Shown here: positions 1 through 11,600 of the stretch, piece by piece
Layout of the letters: each line of letters opens with the position of its first letter
Position numbering within the stretch: position 1 is the stretch's first letter
Source: Apiospora phragmitis
Taxonomy: Eukaryota; Ascomycota; Sordariomycetes; Amphisphaeriales; Apiosporaceae
Direction of reading: 5' to 3'
Assembly: GCA_038363925.1 (NCBI GenBank)
Contig: JAQQWL010000001.1
Location: 2,666,001-2,730,000, forward strand
DNA: 64,000 bases
Notes under the pieces: model-generated
Told to the model about the DNA's origin: nothing
Databases searched by the model: none
Seen by the model: only the letters and a program-made list of their open reading frames with translations
Program-made: the position numbers and the translations under genes

Positions 1-479
1 TCGGCAAAGCGTACGTCTCTGTCCCATCGGAGTCATATGCGTCCGTGCTAACCAGGGAATAGTTTGCTGTCGGCACTGATGCGGTTCAGCATGCAGCTCT
101 ACATGACGCCGCAGGAGCTGGCGGCGATGAAGGCGGCGGAGCAGAACTGCAGCAAGCACATCTCGGTGGTCAACGACATCTACAGCTGGGAGAAGGAGCT
201 GGCGCAGTCGCTCAAGACGGCCGAGGAGGGCTCGGTTCTCTGCTCGGCGGTCAAGGTGCTGGCGGACAACACGGCGCTCGATATCGACGCGGCGCGGGCA
301 TGTCTCTGGACCATGGTGCGTGAGTGGGAGGCTAAGCACGAGTTGCTGTGCTCGGAGCCGCACATGTCGGCGCGATCGACCAGCAAGGCTCAGATGCTGT
401 CCTCAAGGGGCTGGAGTACCAGATGAGTGGGAACGAGCTGTGGAGCCGGAACACGCCCCGCTACCTGCAGATTAACTAG
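1..479 (+). CDS. Sesquiterpene (aristolochene-type) synthase, 3' end, frameshifted
   Basis: C-terminal part of a class I terpene cyclase, which ionises farnesyl diphosphate and cyclises it to a sesquiterpene; the 5' part lies outside the window. The sequence shows the NSE/DTE metal-binding motif as VVNDIYSWEKE (about 157-190) and the family's C-terminal signature GLEYQMSGNELWSRNTPRY, ending at TAG 477-479. A 52-bp intron is likely at 11-62 (GTACGT donor, GCTAAC branch-like box, AATAG acceptor); it joins GKA to LLSALMRF in frame. Between about 355 and 375 the reading frame changes by one base, so the NSE half and the C-terminal half are in different frames. This is either a real frameshift or an assembly indel. 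The catalytic DDxxD motif would be upstream. The family call is firm; the product is unknown. Confidence 0.8.
11..62 (+). other. Probable intron of terpene synthase gene
   Basis: GTACGT donor, GTGCTAAC branch-like sequence and AATAG acceptor. Removing it deletes an in-frame TAA (49-51) and gives continuous coding sequence across the junction. Confidence 0.65.
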
Positions 480-719
480 ATCCACAACTGCAGTAGACGG
501 TATGCAGTCTGTGCCCGTCTGGGCCAGGACTTGCGAAGCTGCCCTATTGGATGCGATCCCGGGATATAATGCTTATGTCTTACAAGGTTAGGGACGGAGT
601 CCAGAAGACGAATATATACTTCTTTCGGAATGTGATAGATTGTTAAGCGGCCTTCGCCCCACCAAGCCAACACTGTGCCCCGTACTAGGTAAGTACATGT
701 ACTGTACTGTCATATTAAT
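480..719. other. 3' flank of terpene synthase, last normal-composition DNA before RIP block
   Basis: Balanced base composition with no credible coding sequence; presumably the 3' untranslated region of the terpene synthase. Composition changes to AT-rich with stops in all frames at about 700-720. Confidence 0.5.
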
Positions 720-2160
720 AGAAGTAGCGGCACACCGCTTAAACTTGCCGATAATTAGCCGGCCTAGCTCTATATATAAACTTATACTAGAACAGCTAGG
801 CGCGACTAGACGCGTATAGTAAGTACCCTTATTAATAAATAAGACTTAAGTATTAAATAACGTACCTTATAAACGAGATGCGTATATAAGCGAGCTGCGC
901 ACTTTTTATTACTAAGCTTTATAAGTTATAAATTAATTTAATTATAACGTTTAAAACTAATTAAATATATTAATAATTATTATTTTTTAAGGTTTTTATA
1001 TTATTTTAATAAATACGCGTATTATACCCGGGCTTTTTATAGATTTTATAGCGTTATAAGCGTGTTTTAAACGTTCTCGTATAATTATTCTTTCGACGCG
1101 ATTCGTTTTATAACTATTTATTAATATCTTTTTAAAACTATAAATCTTTTTTAATTTATATACGAAGTGATCCTTTATCTTGTAGCCGTTTTTTTTATAC
1201 GGCGGCGCCGGCTAAATATTTTATTTATTTTTTAAAGTATCGCGTCTTTACTTTTTAAAAGAGTAACTCGGTATATAACTTATATTATAACCTTTATAAT
1301 TTAATTAAAACTAATTAAAATAAATATTAAAAAGTTATTTTAATATTATATAATACGGTTTCGAATATATTCGGTTCAAGACTAAGCTTTAATTAAGTTA
1401 TTTAAAGTTTTTAATTCTTAAGGGATAAATAGGCCGAAAGATGTCCCCGGAGGTATTAAAATACGTAGCTTTATATTTAATTATAAAGTAATATATTCCG
1501 GATTATACGAGACGAGTCCTATTTTTTAAAAGCCTCTTTATATATTCGAAACGGTAAAAGTCGCTTAGAACGCTTTTAAAAACGTTAATAAGAAGTCTTC
1601 TTTAAAAATATAAATAATATACGCTTATATAAGACCTTTAATTTCTTTGTCGTACGCTCTTTTTAATATATAAAAATAATTAATATTAAAAAAACTAGAG
1701 TTTATATAATAAATAAAAAGGTATATAAAGTATAATAATCGAGTTCTCTTCGTAATAAAGCTCGAAAACTATCGAGTAATAACTTTCGTAGCCGTCTAGG
1801 ATTAAGAGGCGATAACGACCCTTTGTACGAAACCTAGTATATTAATTAAAATATCGAATCTAGTCCTCGCTTTTCTTATTCGTAGTTTAAGTATTTATAA
1901 TTATTACGATCACCTAGTTCTTTAATAATAGGCTGTTCTTATATTAAAAAGAGAGGTACGTTTTCCTAGTAAAAATAATATACGGAGGGATGGCGTAACC
2001 GATTAATCCGATACCTTAAATAATTATAACTTATTCCCGGTTCTTTTATTATATTACCTTAGGCTTTCCGCGTTAATCGGAGGTGGTTACGATTATTTCG
2101 AACGAGATTTAGCTTATAAAAAACCCGGTCTCGTTAAAGTTATATATATCCTCCTTTTAT

Positions 2161-2289
2161 ATTTTATACTTATTAATTATATCTTATATTTATTAATTAT
2201 ATTTTATACTTATTAATTATATCTTATATTTATTAATTATATTTTATACTTATTAATTATATCTTATATTTATTAATTATATTTTATAC
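2161..2289. repeat. Tandem repeat, 20-bp monomer in a 40-bp alternating unit
   Basis: Six successive 20-bp units plus a partial one. Two variants alternate strictly: ATTTTATACTTATTAATTAT and ATCTTATATTTATTAATTAT. The structure is therefore three copies of a 40-bp dimer. Confidence 0.9.
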
Positions 2290-3171
2290 GAAAATAAACT
2301 ACCCGCGATACGCGTTAAGAATTTTATAAAGGACTTTTTAATAATTAATTCTTTGATTAAAATGCGTCCGGAGGTCTAGTTATTATTATATAAAGTTAAA
2401 GGCTTAATTAACGCCGACGCGTCTCGCGTTACGTAAACTAAATAATTAATTCGTTATATCTTTTATATTATTTAATTAATGAAAAAACGATCGCGTATTT
2501 AGATTAATAATATATCGAATAATTAATTCCTTTTTAAAATTAGAAAGCTTTTAAAAGTTTATAAAGATTTCGGATTATAATTAAATTCCGCGTGGTCGGC
2601 TACGTAGCGTCGACTCTAAGAAATAATATATCGCTACAGCTTTTTATACACTTAATCTCGGGTTATTTTAAAGCGCTTAAAGCGTTAAATTAAACCTTTT
2701 TTCTTTATTTTTTAATTCTATACTTATTAAAAGATAAAAGTTAATATAAAATTAATTAAAAGAAAGTTAGTTAAAAATACGTAGCTCGTTTATATACGTA
2801 GCTCGCTTATAAAGTATATTATTTATATATTACCTTTAATATATTTATTAAAAGGGATGTATATAATAAAAAGTGAGACCTTAAGATAAGTAGAAAATCG
2901 ACGAAATTATACTTAATTTAAAAAGTAACTAGGAGTATAGCTAAGATATAGCTAGTGGGTCGGTTAAAAAGGTCGGTAATTATTAATAAAAAGGGTGGTA
3001 AACCTGCTCGAGCTTTAAATTTAATAGGTAAATATATTAAAAATAGAGATTATAAAGGGTATCGAAGACTTTTACTTCGATCTTTATTACCGTATATTTT
3101 TAAAAGGTATATCTATTATTTATATATTTACTAACGTTATTAAAAACTGTTTTAACTAGTTAAAAATATTT

Positions 3172-3244
3172 ATTATACTCCATATATTTATTATACCTTA
3201 TATTTATTATACTCGATATATTTATTATACCTTATATTTATTAA
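3172..3244. repeat. Short AT-rich tandem repeat (about 36-bp dimer)
   Basis: Two near-identical copies of a unit built from ATATTTATTATACTC and ATATTTATTATACCT variants, differing at one C/G position. Confidence 0.7.
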
Positions 3245-3629
3245 AGGGCGTAATTATTATAAATTAAAATTAAAAAAGAGAATTTATTTATTTTATTTAC
3301 TTTTATAGTAATTATATTAGTAGCTATTTAAAGTGTACTCTAATTTCTAGATGTATAAGCTAAGTGAAAGAATAAACATATCTAGGTTAATAGTTTAACG
3401 GTTCGAATATTAGAGCTGTCCGCTAGTTCCCGGTGTATATGTTAATATAAAAGACTATCTAGTATACATGTAAGTAATAACTTATATGCGTACGATTACC
3501 TTAGAGATGTTTAGTATATAAGAATAACGGCGTAGTAAATCACCGCCTCGTTAAAAACCGCCATCTAGCGCGTAGCCCGGCCAACGTAGCCTAGCGACGC
3601 GTCGAACCGCGGAGGATGAAGTTCGTTCG

Positions 3630-4455
3630 TTATATAGTTTATTTCGAACCGAAACGGTGAATAGGCTGCTAGAACTATTTTAAGGCGAGTCGCTGGTCGA
3701 GCAGTCCGGCGTTAGGCGCCACACCATTAGTATCTACCTAGAGGATCTTAAAGGGCGGGGCGAGGAACTTAAAAGCCTTAATGCGTTAATTAATAGTTAC
3801 GAAGATTAGCTCGTCGCTATTACCGGATCGCCGCGCCTCGGCGATAAGACCGTCGGGGTTAAAACTAGGCGTAGGGTAGTCGGTCTTAAATTTAAAAACG
3901 TAGCCTCCGTCGTAAATCTAAGCTAGGCGGTTACGCGGATATTAATGAACTAATTAATAAATAAAATAATAATATTAATATAATTAATATAAATAAAAGC
4001 GTAAAAATACTTATTTAAATAAGAAAGGGTAAGCCCTTTTTATTTTTAATATTATTTCTTTTTTTTAAATAACCCTTTTTTCTAAGCGTACCGAAAAATA
4101 TATACGTTAAAGAATAAGCAATCCTTCGAAATATTATTATTAAGAGTTTTATAGAAACCGGGCAGAGGTTACGATATATTAATATCGCGCTTCTAAATAT
4201 CGAGCGAGAACGGCGGCGTAGAAAATCCTATATATTTACCGATCGGTACGTACGTATTTACTTATTAGCGCGGCACGCCTTAAGGGTAAGGATGGCACTT
4301 CCCGCTATCTTAGACGACGGAGCGGTCCGCCGAAGGTGGTACCGAGTCCTGGAAGCGTACTTAGCCGGTAAGGGGTTGGGCGTAACGGATGTTAAAGAAC
4401 TTATAGACGTCCGTTATAGTATTAAAGGTAACGGCCTAGTAAATCTTTTATTATA
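3630..4455 (+). pseudogene. Unrecognised RIP-damaged coding relic
   Basis: Two stretches keep long nearly open frames and higher GC inside otherwise saturated RIP DNA. The first (about 3640-3955) reads through LLELF, GESLVEQSGVRRHTIS, YLEDLKGRGEELKSLNALI and LVAITGSPRLGDKTVGVKT with only a few TAA/TAG codons at positions explained by C-to-T or G-to-A change. The second (about 4165-4450) is open for about 90 codons and includes FTDRYVRIYLLARHALRVR and AYLAGKGLGVTDVKELI. An AT-rich gap of about 200 bp lies between them. I do not recognise the family; it could be a duplicated host gene caught by RIP or an ORF of an unknown mobile element. Confidence 0.45.
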
Positions 4456-4692
4456 AATTATATAATTTAAATCTTTATAATAAATAAATACTTATATAAT
4501 TAAAATCGATTAATTATAAGTAAAAAAATATAATTAAGTATAATAAATATATTAAAAGATATATATAAAGTAGTAATTATTAAATAAATTAATAAAAAAG
4601 AGTATATAATATAAAAGCTTATAAGAAGCTATATTAATAAAACTAATTAAATATTTACGAAATGAATTTTCCTATCGTTTTTATAATATTTC

Positions 4693-4898
4693 TATTAGAA
4701 CAGCAGGAACTAAGGTTTTCTATATTACTTTAAAAAAAGTATTACGTACCTATGCGCACGAACCTCTTTCCTATTTTATTAAAAAAGGTATATAATACCC
4801 CTCGTAGCTCGTATTAAAGATAAATATAAATAATAAAATATAACGATTAAACCCCGATTAAAACCGGAATTACTATACGTACGAAAGCTTATTTAATA
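4693..4898 (+). repeat. Copia-like LTR (left)
   Basis: A 206-bp repeat that recurs in the same orientation at 17169-17376. The copies differ mainly by C/T and G/A transitions. Both begin TA(T/C)TAGAA, consistent with an original TG start altered by RIP. Confidence 0.7.
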
Positions 4899-7800
4899 CT
4901 AATTCATAATTACCTATAACGATTATAAATTAATAAAAATAAAAAACGGTTCTACGCCCCTACCGACGTAAGGGCGACCGTACTAAGGAGCCTCAAGAAT
5001 TTCCGCCCGTTAGAGATTCGGAGGAAGAGCCGAACTAAATTAACCGTACAAGGAGGAACCCTTTTTTCCGAGTATATATTATAAAAAGGAGACTAGGTTC
5101 CGAATTATACGCGAAACTAGTTAAGCTATATATAATTATATATTTAAATAACTTTATTATACGATTTATAAAATAATAACCCTTATTAAAATAGAATTAA
5201 TTATAATTAGCAAATCGAGATCGAGCCCGGATATACCGAACTTAAACAAACCGACGACCTTAAACCCCGAACTATTTACGTACGAAAAAATTTCTTAAAA
5301 TACCGGAATTTTTTTAATAATTTAAAAAAAGAACGTTAACTTCGCTTTTTAAAAAATCGAACTTTTAAAAGTATTTTCCGAAAAAATAACACCCGAACTA
5401 TTTATAATATACTTTATACGATACTTTTTAAAATATTATATATTAAAAATAAAAAGAATATTCTTTTAAAAAACGTTTAATATAAAGTTTAAAAAATAAA
5501 CCGAATACTAATTCGGTTAAATTAACCGTATATTTTAAAAAAAGCTCTATTATTACTTCGAAAAAAAACGAAATTAATATATTAATAAGCGGATTCTTTA
5601 AAAGCAAGCTTATATAATTAATATTATTAGCCACTCTTATATATTAATAAGACCGACCGGTAAAACCGACTTCGAAAACTCGAAAAAAGGATATTCTATA
5701 CTCTTCCTTAAAATAAATAATCGAATAACCGCCGCCTAAGCGAAAGATACTCGGTCTCCATACGGAGTAATCGTTCGCGACACCACGGGATACTCTAGGC
5801 CCGACATCTAACCCTAGATTCCTAAGCACCTAAACGTTATAAAACATCGTCCTTTTTCCTTTTCTAACTCCGATACCGTTAGACCAGACCGTATAATTAT
5901 CTAGTCTAGCGTATATTATAAAATACGATATCCTTTTAAGCCGAGCTATTTATAACGGTAAAATCGATTAAAATAAGGTCGTTACCTTTTCGAAAATATA
6001 AAAGAAAAAAAAAAACTATACCGGCAAGCTATACGACATCTTTTATAATAAAGTACGGATATTTATCGAAACATACCGACGGCTAGATATATTAAAAAAC
6101 TAATACTATGCGGTCTTCCTAAATATTCTTTCCGGCCGTATAAAGGCATTCTATCTTAACCATATCGGACTCGAAAAGAGATAGAACGAGATATACTATC
6201 TAATAAACTCGCACTTTAATATAATAATAAGTTACGCATAATATTTTATAAATTAAATAATAACCTTTTTTATATAAATAAAAAGTAAAAACGCCGAGAA
6301 ACAATTTATCGAGGTCTTAGAAATCTTATTGAATAAGCTCTAGCTCGTATAACGAGCCCTCGAAAAGGGATTTAAAAAAAATCGCTCTTTATACCTCCGT
6401 CGTAAAAGCTTATTAAAAAGTTTTAAAGCTTATACCGGCCTTTATTAATTAAAAGCTAATATACGAAGCGTTATTTTTAAACCTTCGCGTATTATTAAAT
6501 ATAATAGCGGATTAAATATTATCGGAATAATATTTAATAAAAGAATTATATCGAAATTTAGTTATAAATATATATTTAATTAATAAACGGTTTCTAAATA
6601 ACTATACGAAAAAAAACCGACCAGCTTATAATAATAAATTATTATATAATAGCCGAACACTAAAATAAGAAAGGATCTCATAACCCGCCGGTACCTTTTA
6701 ATTAAAATTATTATATAAAAACCGGAAGTTTAAATAAAAAACCTGCCGAATTTATTATAAGTAAGGCTATTAATTAATAAACCACCTAGTCGAAGAGTAG
6801 TCCCGAGTAAGAAATCAATATTTCTAAACATACGATAGCATCGGATAAGGCCCCCTTTCTTAAAATAAATACGAAACGTTCGTCTAAAATTAAAAAAAGG
6901 ATAAAAAAGAGTTAAAAAATAACGAAAAAGAGTATAACTACTTCGATCTAAAAAATATATAATAAAACGTTATGTACTTAACGGACGCCGCGTTTTACTA
7001 CCGGCTTATTAACGAGAATATTTATTTAGAAACTACCGTATAAGCCGACTAATTTAACCTTAATAACCGGTATAACTAGACTTATTAAAAAAAGCTTTAA
7101 AATACCGGCGCCGCCTTGTTTTTAATAATCGGAAAGCCTTAAATAAAAGCTTACGTACGAAAAAACCTAGACGTATAAATCGATTAAATCCCGGGAAGCG
7201 CCGAAATTAAGTTTAAAAGCTTAAAACTTATTTTATTAATTAAAATAATTAATATACGGAATTTATTAAAAATAATAAGGTATTATATTTTAAATATTAT
7301 AACCCTTCTTCTATTTTTATTATACGATACTAACCGGCTTAAAACGTATTATAATAATATCTTTAATCCTATTATATAAAAAAATAGCGAAATATTCCTT
7401 ATAATTAAGAAATAAAGACACCCGTTCTTTAATACCGGCCGTATAAAAACAACGTTATATTTTACTAAAAAATAGCTTCGACATTTCTATTATGGTTTTA
7501 AACACCCTCGTATAAAAAAACTTTATATTCTCTTAAAGAACGCCGGCCATGACAACATCGACCTTGCTATTCTCGACGAGATCTAGAAATTATGCTCTTA
7601 ATACTAATCGTATAATCCAGCGCTATAAAGATTTAAATTCTCGTTATAAAACGAATACGACTTTAACTACGAAATTATTATAAACATTTCTTATTGCCGT
7701 AAGGCCGGACCACGCTACGAATTACCGAAACCTAGAAAGAGCCTAGGAAACCTGTAGCCGCTGGGCACGTACGAGAGGGATGGAGTTTAAACTTAAAAAA

Positions 7801-7978
7801 AGTGAGCTTATCTATTTTATTAAAGCGCGAGAAACTTATACGCTATAAGTACGCCTCGGAAACGCTACTATATCGCCGGTAACCTCTACGAGATTCCCCG
7901 GCGTATAGTTCTATCGGAAATTATAATAGAAGGACCATATCTCAAAAATTAAAGCGAAAATAGTAACTCAAACATTAG

Positions 7979-8644
7979 TATTACAACCCGACCTAACCAT
8001 ACAGCTAAAAGGACCCCACTTACCGGCACGGAACTACTATACCCTGAACAGGCTATAATACCACAGCTACGGACCGCACCGCCAGCTATATTAATACGAA
8101 GCCAGGTTTTTTTTTAATAACGAGCAATCCTACCACCGCGCCTGGCGATAGGGCGAATACGCCTATAAAGTAACGGCGACCGTTAATAAGTCACGTAGTA
8201 TAATAAACGATCAGGCGAGATCACTAAGTAATACCGAGCATGATCAAAAGAGATTACTAAGTAATACCGAGAATAATTAAGAGAGACTACTAAATAATAC
8301 TAAGTACGATTAAAAGAGATTATTAAGATATAATAAATTAAAAAAGGAAGGATTAAATATATAACGATAAACGTTCCCTTATATATTTTATATAAATACT
8401 TTTTATTTTAATAATTAATTTAAGTATTAATTTTAACTTATTAATAAAATAAATAACCTTAACGAAATTATTATGAATACCCCTAAGCTTATGCACCTTA
8501 ATTACTTTCGTTTTTATAAACTATTACTTATTATATCGATAAAAACGACTTCTATTATATATTTAGATACTCTTTCGTATTATTAATATAAACCCTAGTA
8601 TGTCTTACTAGGTTTCTTTTAAAACTCAAATAACGTTCGTTATA
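7979..8644 (+). repeat. Gypsy-1 5' LTR
   Basis: A 666-bp repeat matching 15039-15702. It starts TATTACAACCCGACC (from TGTTACAACCCGACC) and ends TTCGTTATA (from TTCGTTACA), so the original ends were TG...CA. Confidence 0.9.
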
Positions 8645-11600
8645 TTTTAATTACTTTTATTCTTACGAATTATTACTTAAACCTTTAAATAATAATACCA
8701 TAAGAACTATATCTACACCTAGCCTTAATAATACCGTCCGATAAAGAAAAGACTCCTATCGCCACCCCTAGTACCTCCCAACGAGACCTTGTTATAAATA
8801 TCGATAACGACGATAGCGATAACGAACTTATATAATAAGTATTAGCCTAGCGAATTAAGGAATTCGAATAAGAGAGCGCTAATTATTAATATTATTACGT
8901 TAAGCTTAAAAAAGAGCGTAACGAGCTCCTAATTAAAGGCACTTTAGAATAGATACCTTATAATATCGATAAGTTATACGAAAAGGTGTATCTCTTTTAT
9001 ATAGCTATTAATATTATTTAAACCCTTATTATATTAAAAAAGGGTATAAAGATTAATACGTTAATATTTTTTAATAAAACGAGCGAAAACCTCCGAAACT
9101 TCCTTATTTAAATTAAAGCCTATTAACGGTTCTACGAAAAGATGTTTTAAAACGCTACCTAGCGAGTTATTTACGCCGCCTCGTTCTTTAAAAGTAAGGT
9201 ATTCGTTTAGTTCGAACCTTATTTAAACGAACTTGTAAAAAATAACTAATAAGTTAAGCTATACCGCATAAAGGTATAATATATCTTTAAAAGTTACAAC
9301 AGCTTCGAATAAGCCTTTAAATTATTTTTTTAGGGCCCCGACGAAAAGCGACAGGCGGAAAGGGAATTTAAAACCTTTAAGTAAAAAGGATTAACCGCTT
9401 CCTATATAGCCGAGTTCCGGTATATTATAGCTCGATTAAATTATACCGAAGCTACGAAAATTATAATATATTATTAAAAATTAAAAAACGATATTAAAAA
9501 CGAATTTAGCTAGCTCGACGCTCCCGATAACTTCTTTTTATATATAAAATTTATTATTAAAATTAATATTTATATATACGAGCGACGCCGTAAAAAATAG
9601 GGCGGATTTTAACGGTAAATTAATTGAATTTAAATTAATACAGGGCGATTACGATAATATAATTATATACCGCTTAGAAATATTACGGTATATAGCTATT
9701 ATAATAAGTTTATAAACCTCGATATTATTAAATATAATAAATAGGATAAGAAATTACGTAATATTTATTATAATTATTAAAAATTAGGATATTATGTTTA
9801 AAAATATTAAGTATTAAAAAAGGATTTTTAATAAATTTTAAAAAGATGATACGTTAACGTTATTAAAATAAAAAACGCTTTTATAATAATTATTAAAAAT
9901 AATAACGTTATTATTAAATACGGTAGCTAATTTTAAATAATTTATTACGATAATAAATATATTTTTTATTTAGTAGATAAAGAAAATACCGGATAATTCT
10001 TTAAAGCTTTAAAAAATAAAGAGGACTATAGCCGAAGAGTTACGATAATATAAAAGGAATAACCCCTTTTTTATAACAAAAATAATAATTTAATAAATAA
10101 TATTATAAACTAATTAAAATAATTAATAAATTATAAATATTTAATAGGTATATTAATAAACGAGCTAGTAAACGAAATCGCTAAATTTAAAAACCTTAGG
10201 ACCGACGGGTAGTTAGCTATCCTTAGTATTTTTTACCTCGATTCGAAATATCTATACTAAATACTTATTACGGCCGGTTTTAATTAAAAAATTCACGGTA
10301 ATTATGTAATAAAGAACGATTTACAAATTTCTTTTATATACGAAAAATATTTTATATTTTTATAAATCTCGTATATATATAACGTTTATACGAAACACCT
10401 CGCGGAGAAACTTAAGTACGAATAGTTTCCCTGAAGGATCGGTAAATAACCTATTACGTAACTATACCCGGATTATATTATTAAAAAAATCCGAATATGG
10501 ATTTTAAACGGGTAACGCGCGTACTTATTAATATAAAAAGACCCACGGTAATTACGATAATATTACTTAAAAGGACGAGATTAAAGGGAATATTTCGAAA
10601 ACTAATACTTCGAGTACGCCTAAGAGAAATCGCGAGCTTATAAATATTTAAAAGAAAACGCTTAATACTTTTAAGACATATAAGTATATACTTAATAAAA
10701 AAACCCCTTTAATATATTAAAGAATTTATAAAGCGTTTATAAATTATTATAAACTTAATAAACCTTCGAATTATTAAAAGAACCCGAACCTTAAATATTA
10801 AGGATAGTATTTCGTATAAGGAAAAATATAGAAACACCCTTACCGGTATACCAAAAAACGCCTTATAAAGAACGGAGAGAACGATAATAACGATACGAGG
10901 ATCGATCGTAAAATATTATTAATAACCTATAGACGCAGCGTCCGGAAAATAGACGCCGCCTATTATAAAAGGACGACAATAAGCGGACTAAAATAGGTCC
11001 CTATACTAAATAACGGATAATCGAGCTATCTATAAATATATTATACTAATACTAAGCGTAAAAAGAGCCTATATTAGAGCGCTATTTAATAGCGGAACAA
11101 AAAGAAACTATATTTCATTACGAATCGTTAACTGCCTTAAATTCGAATAATAGGAGAAAAACGCCCTATACCGATTTAAAACCGTCGATAAAGGATTTAT
11201 AACGTATAACAATAAAAAAGTATAGAAAAAAGTCGCGAACTTTCTAATCGATATTAAAAAACACTATAAATAAATTACGTATAATATTACGAACGTTATA
11301 AAATACGATATAATTTTAAAAATACCCTAGTTATAAATAAATAATCTTAAAATTAATTAAAAAATAGGCTAATTTTAATAAGATATACTAAAAAAAGGTT
11401 TAATTAATAAATAACGGTCTAAGAAACAACCCCCTAATAAACCTAAAATCCTTAAAATATATATTATTACTAAAAAGCTTAAGCCGAACATTATAACAAT
11501 TATACTAAAAAAGTACCGGCAATTCAAAACACTCTTTAATAAAAAACTAGAAATAGGCTTACCGCCTTATATATAATAAAATTATAAAATACCCTTTAAA

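Larger units (their letters stand above)
720..4692. repeat. AT-rich RIP-mutated block, unclassified
   Basis: Very AT-rich DNA with frequent TpA and CpG but almost no CpA or TpG by eye, which is the fungal RIP signature. I could not assign its transposon family. It contains two short AT tandem repeats (2161-2289 and 3172-3244) and a less mutated, partly coding stretch at about 3630-4455, listed separately. No intact gene is visible. Confidence 0.7.

Noticed and set aside
5443..5829. Two short ORFs in the RIP block
   Set aside because: Chance open frames in AT-rich copia-remnant DNA; hydrophobic Leu/Ile/Phe composition is expected from AT bias.
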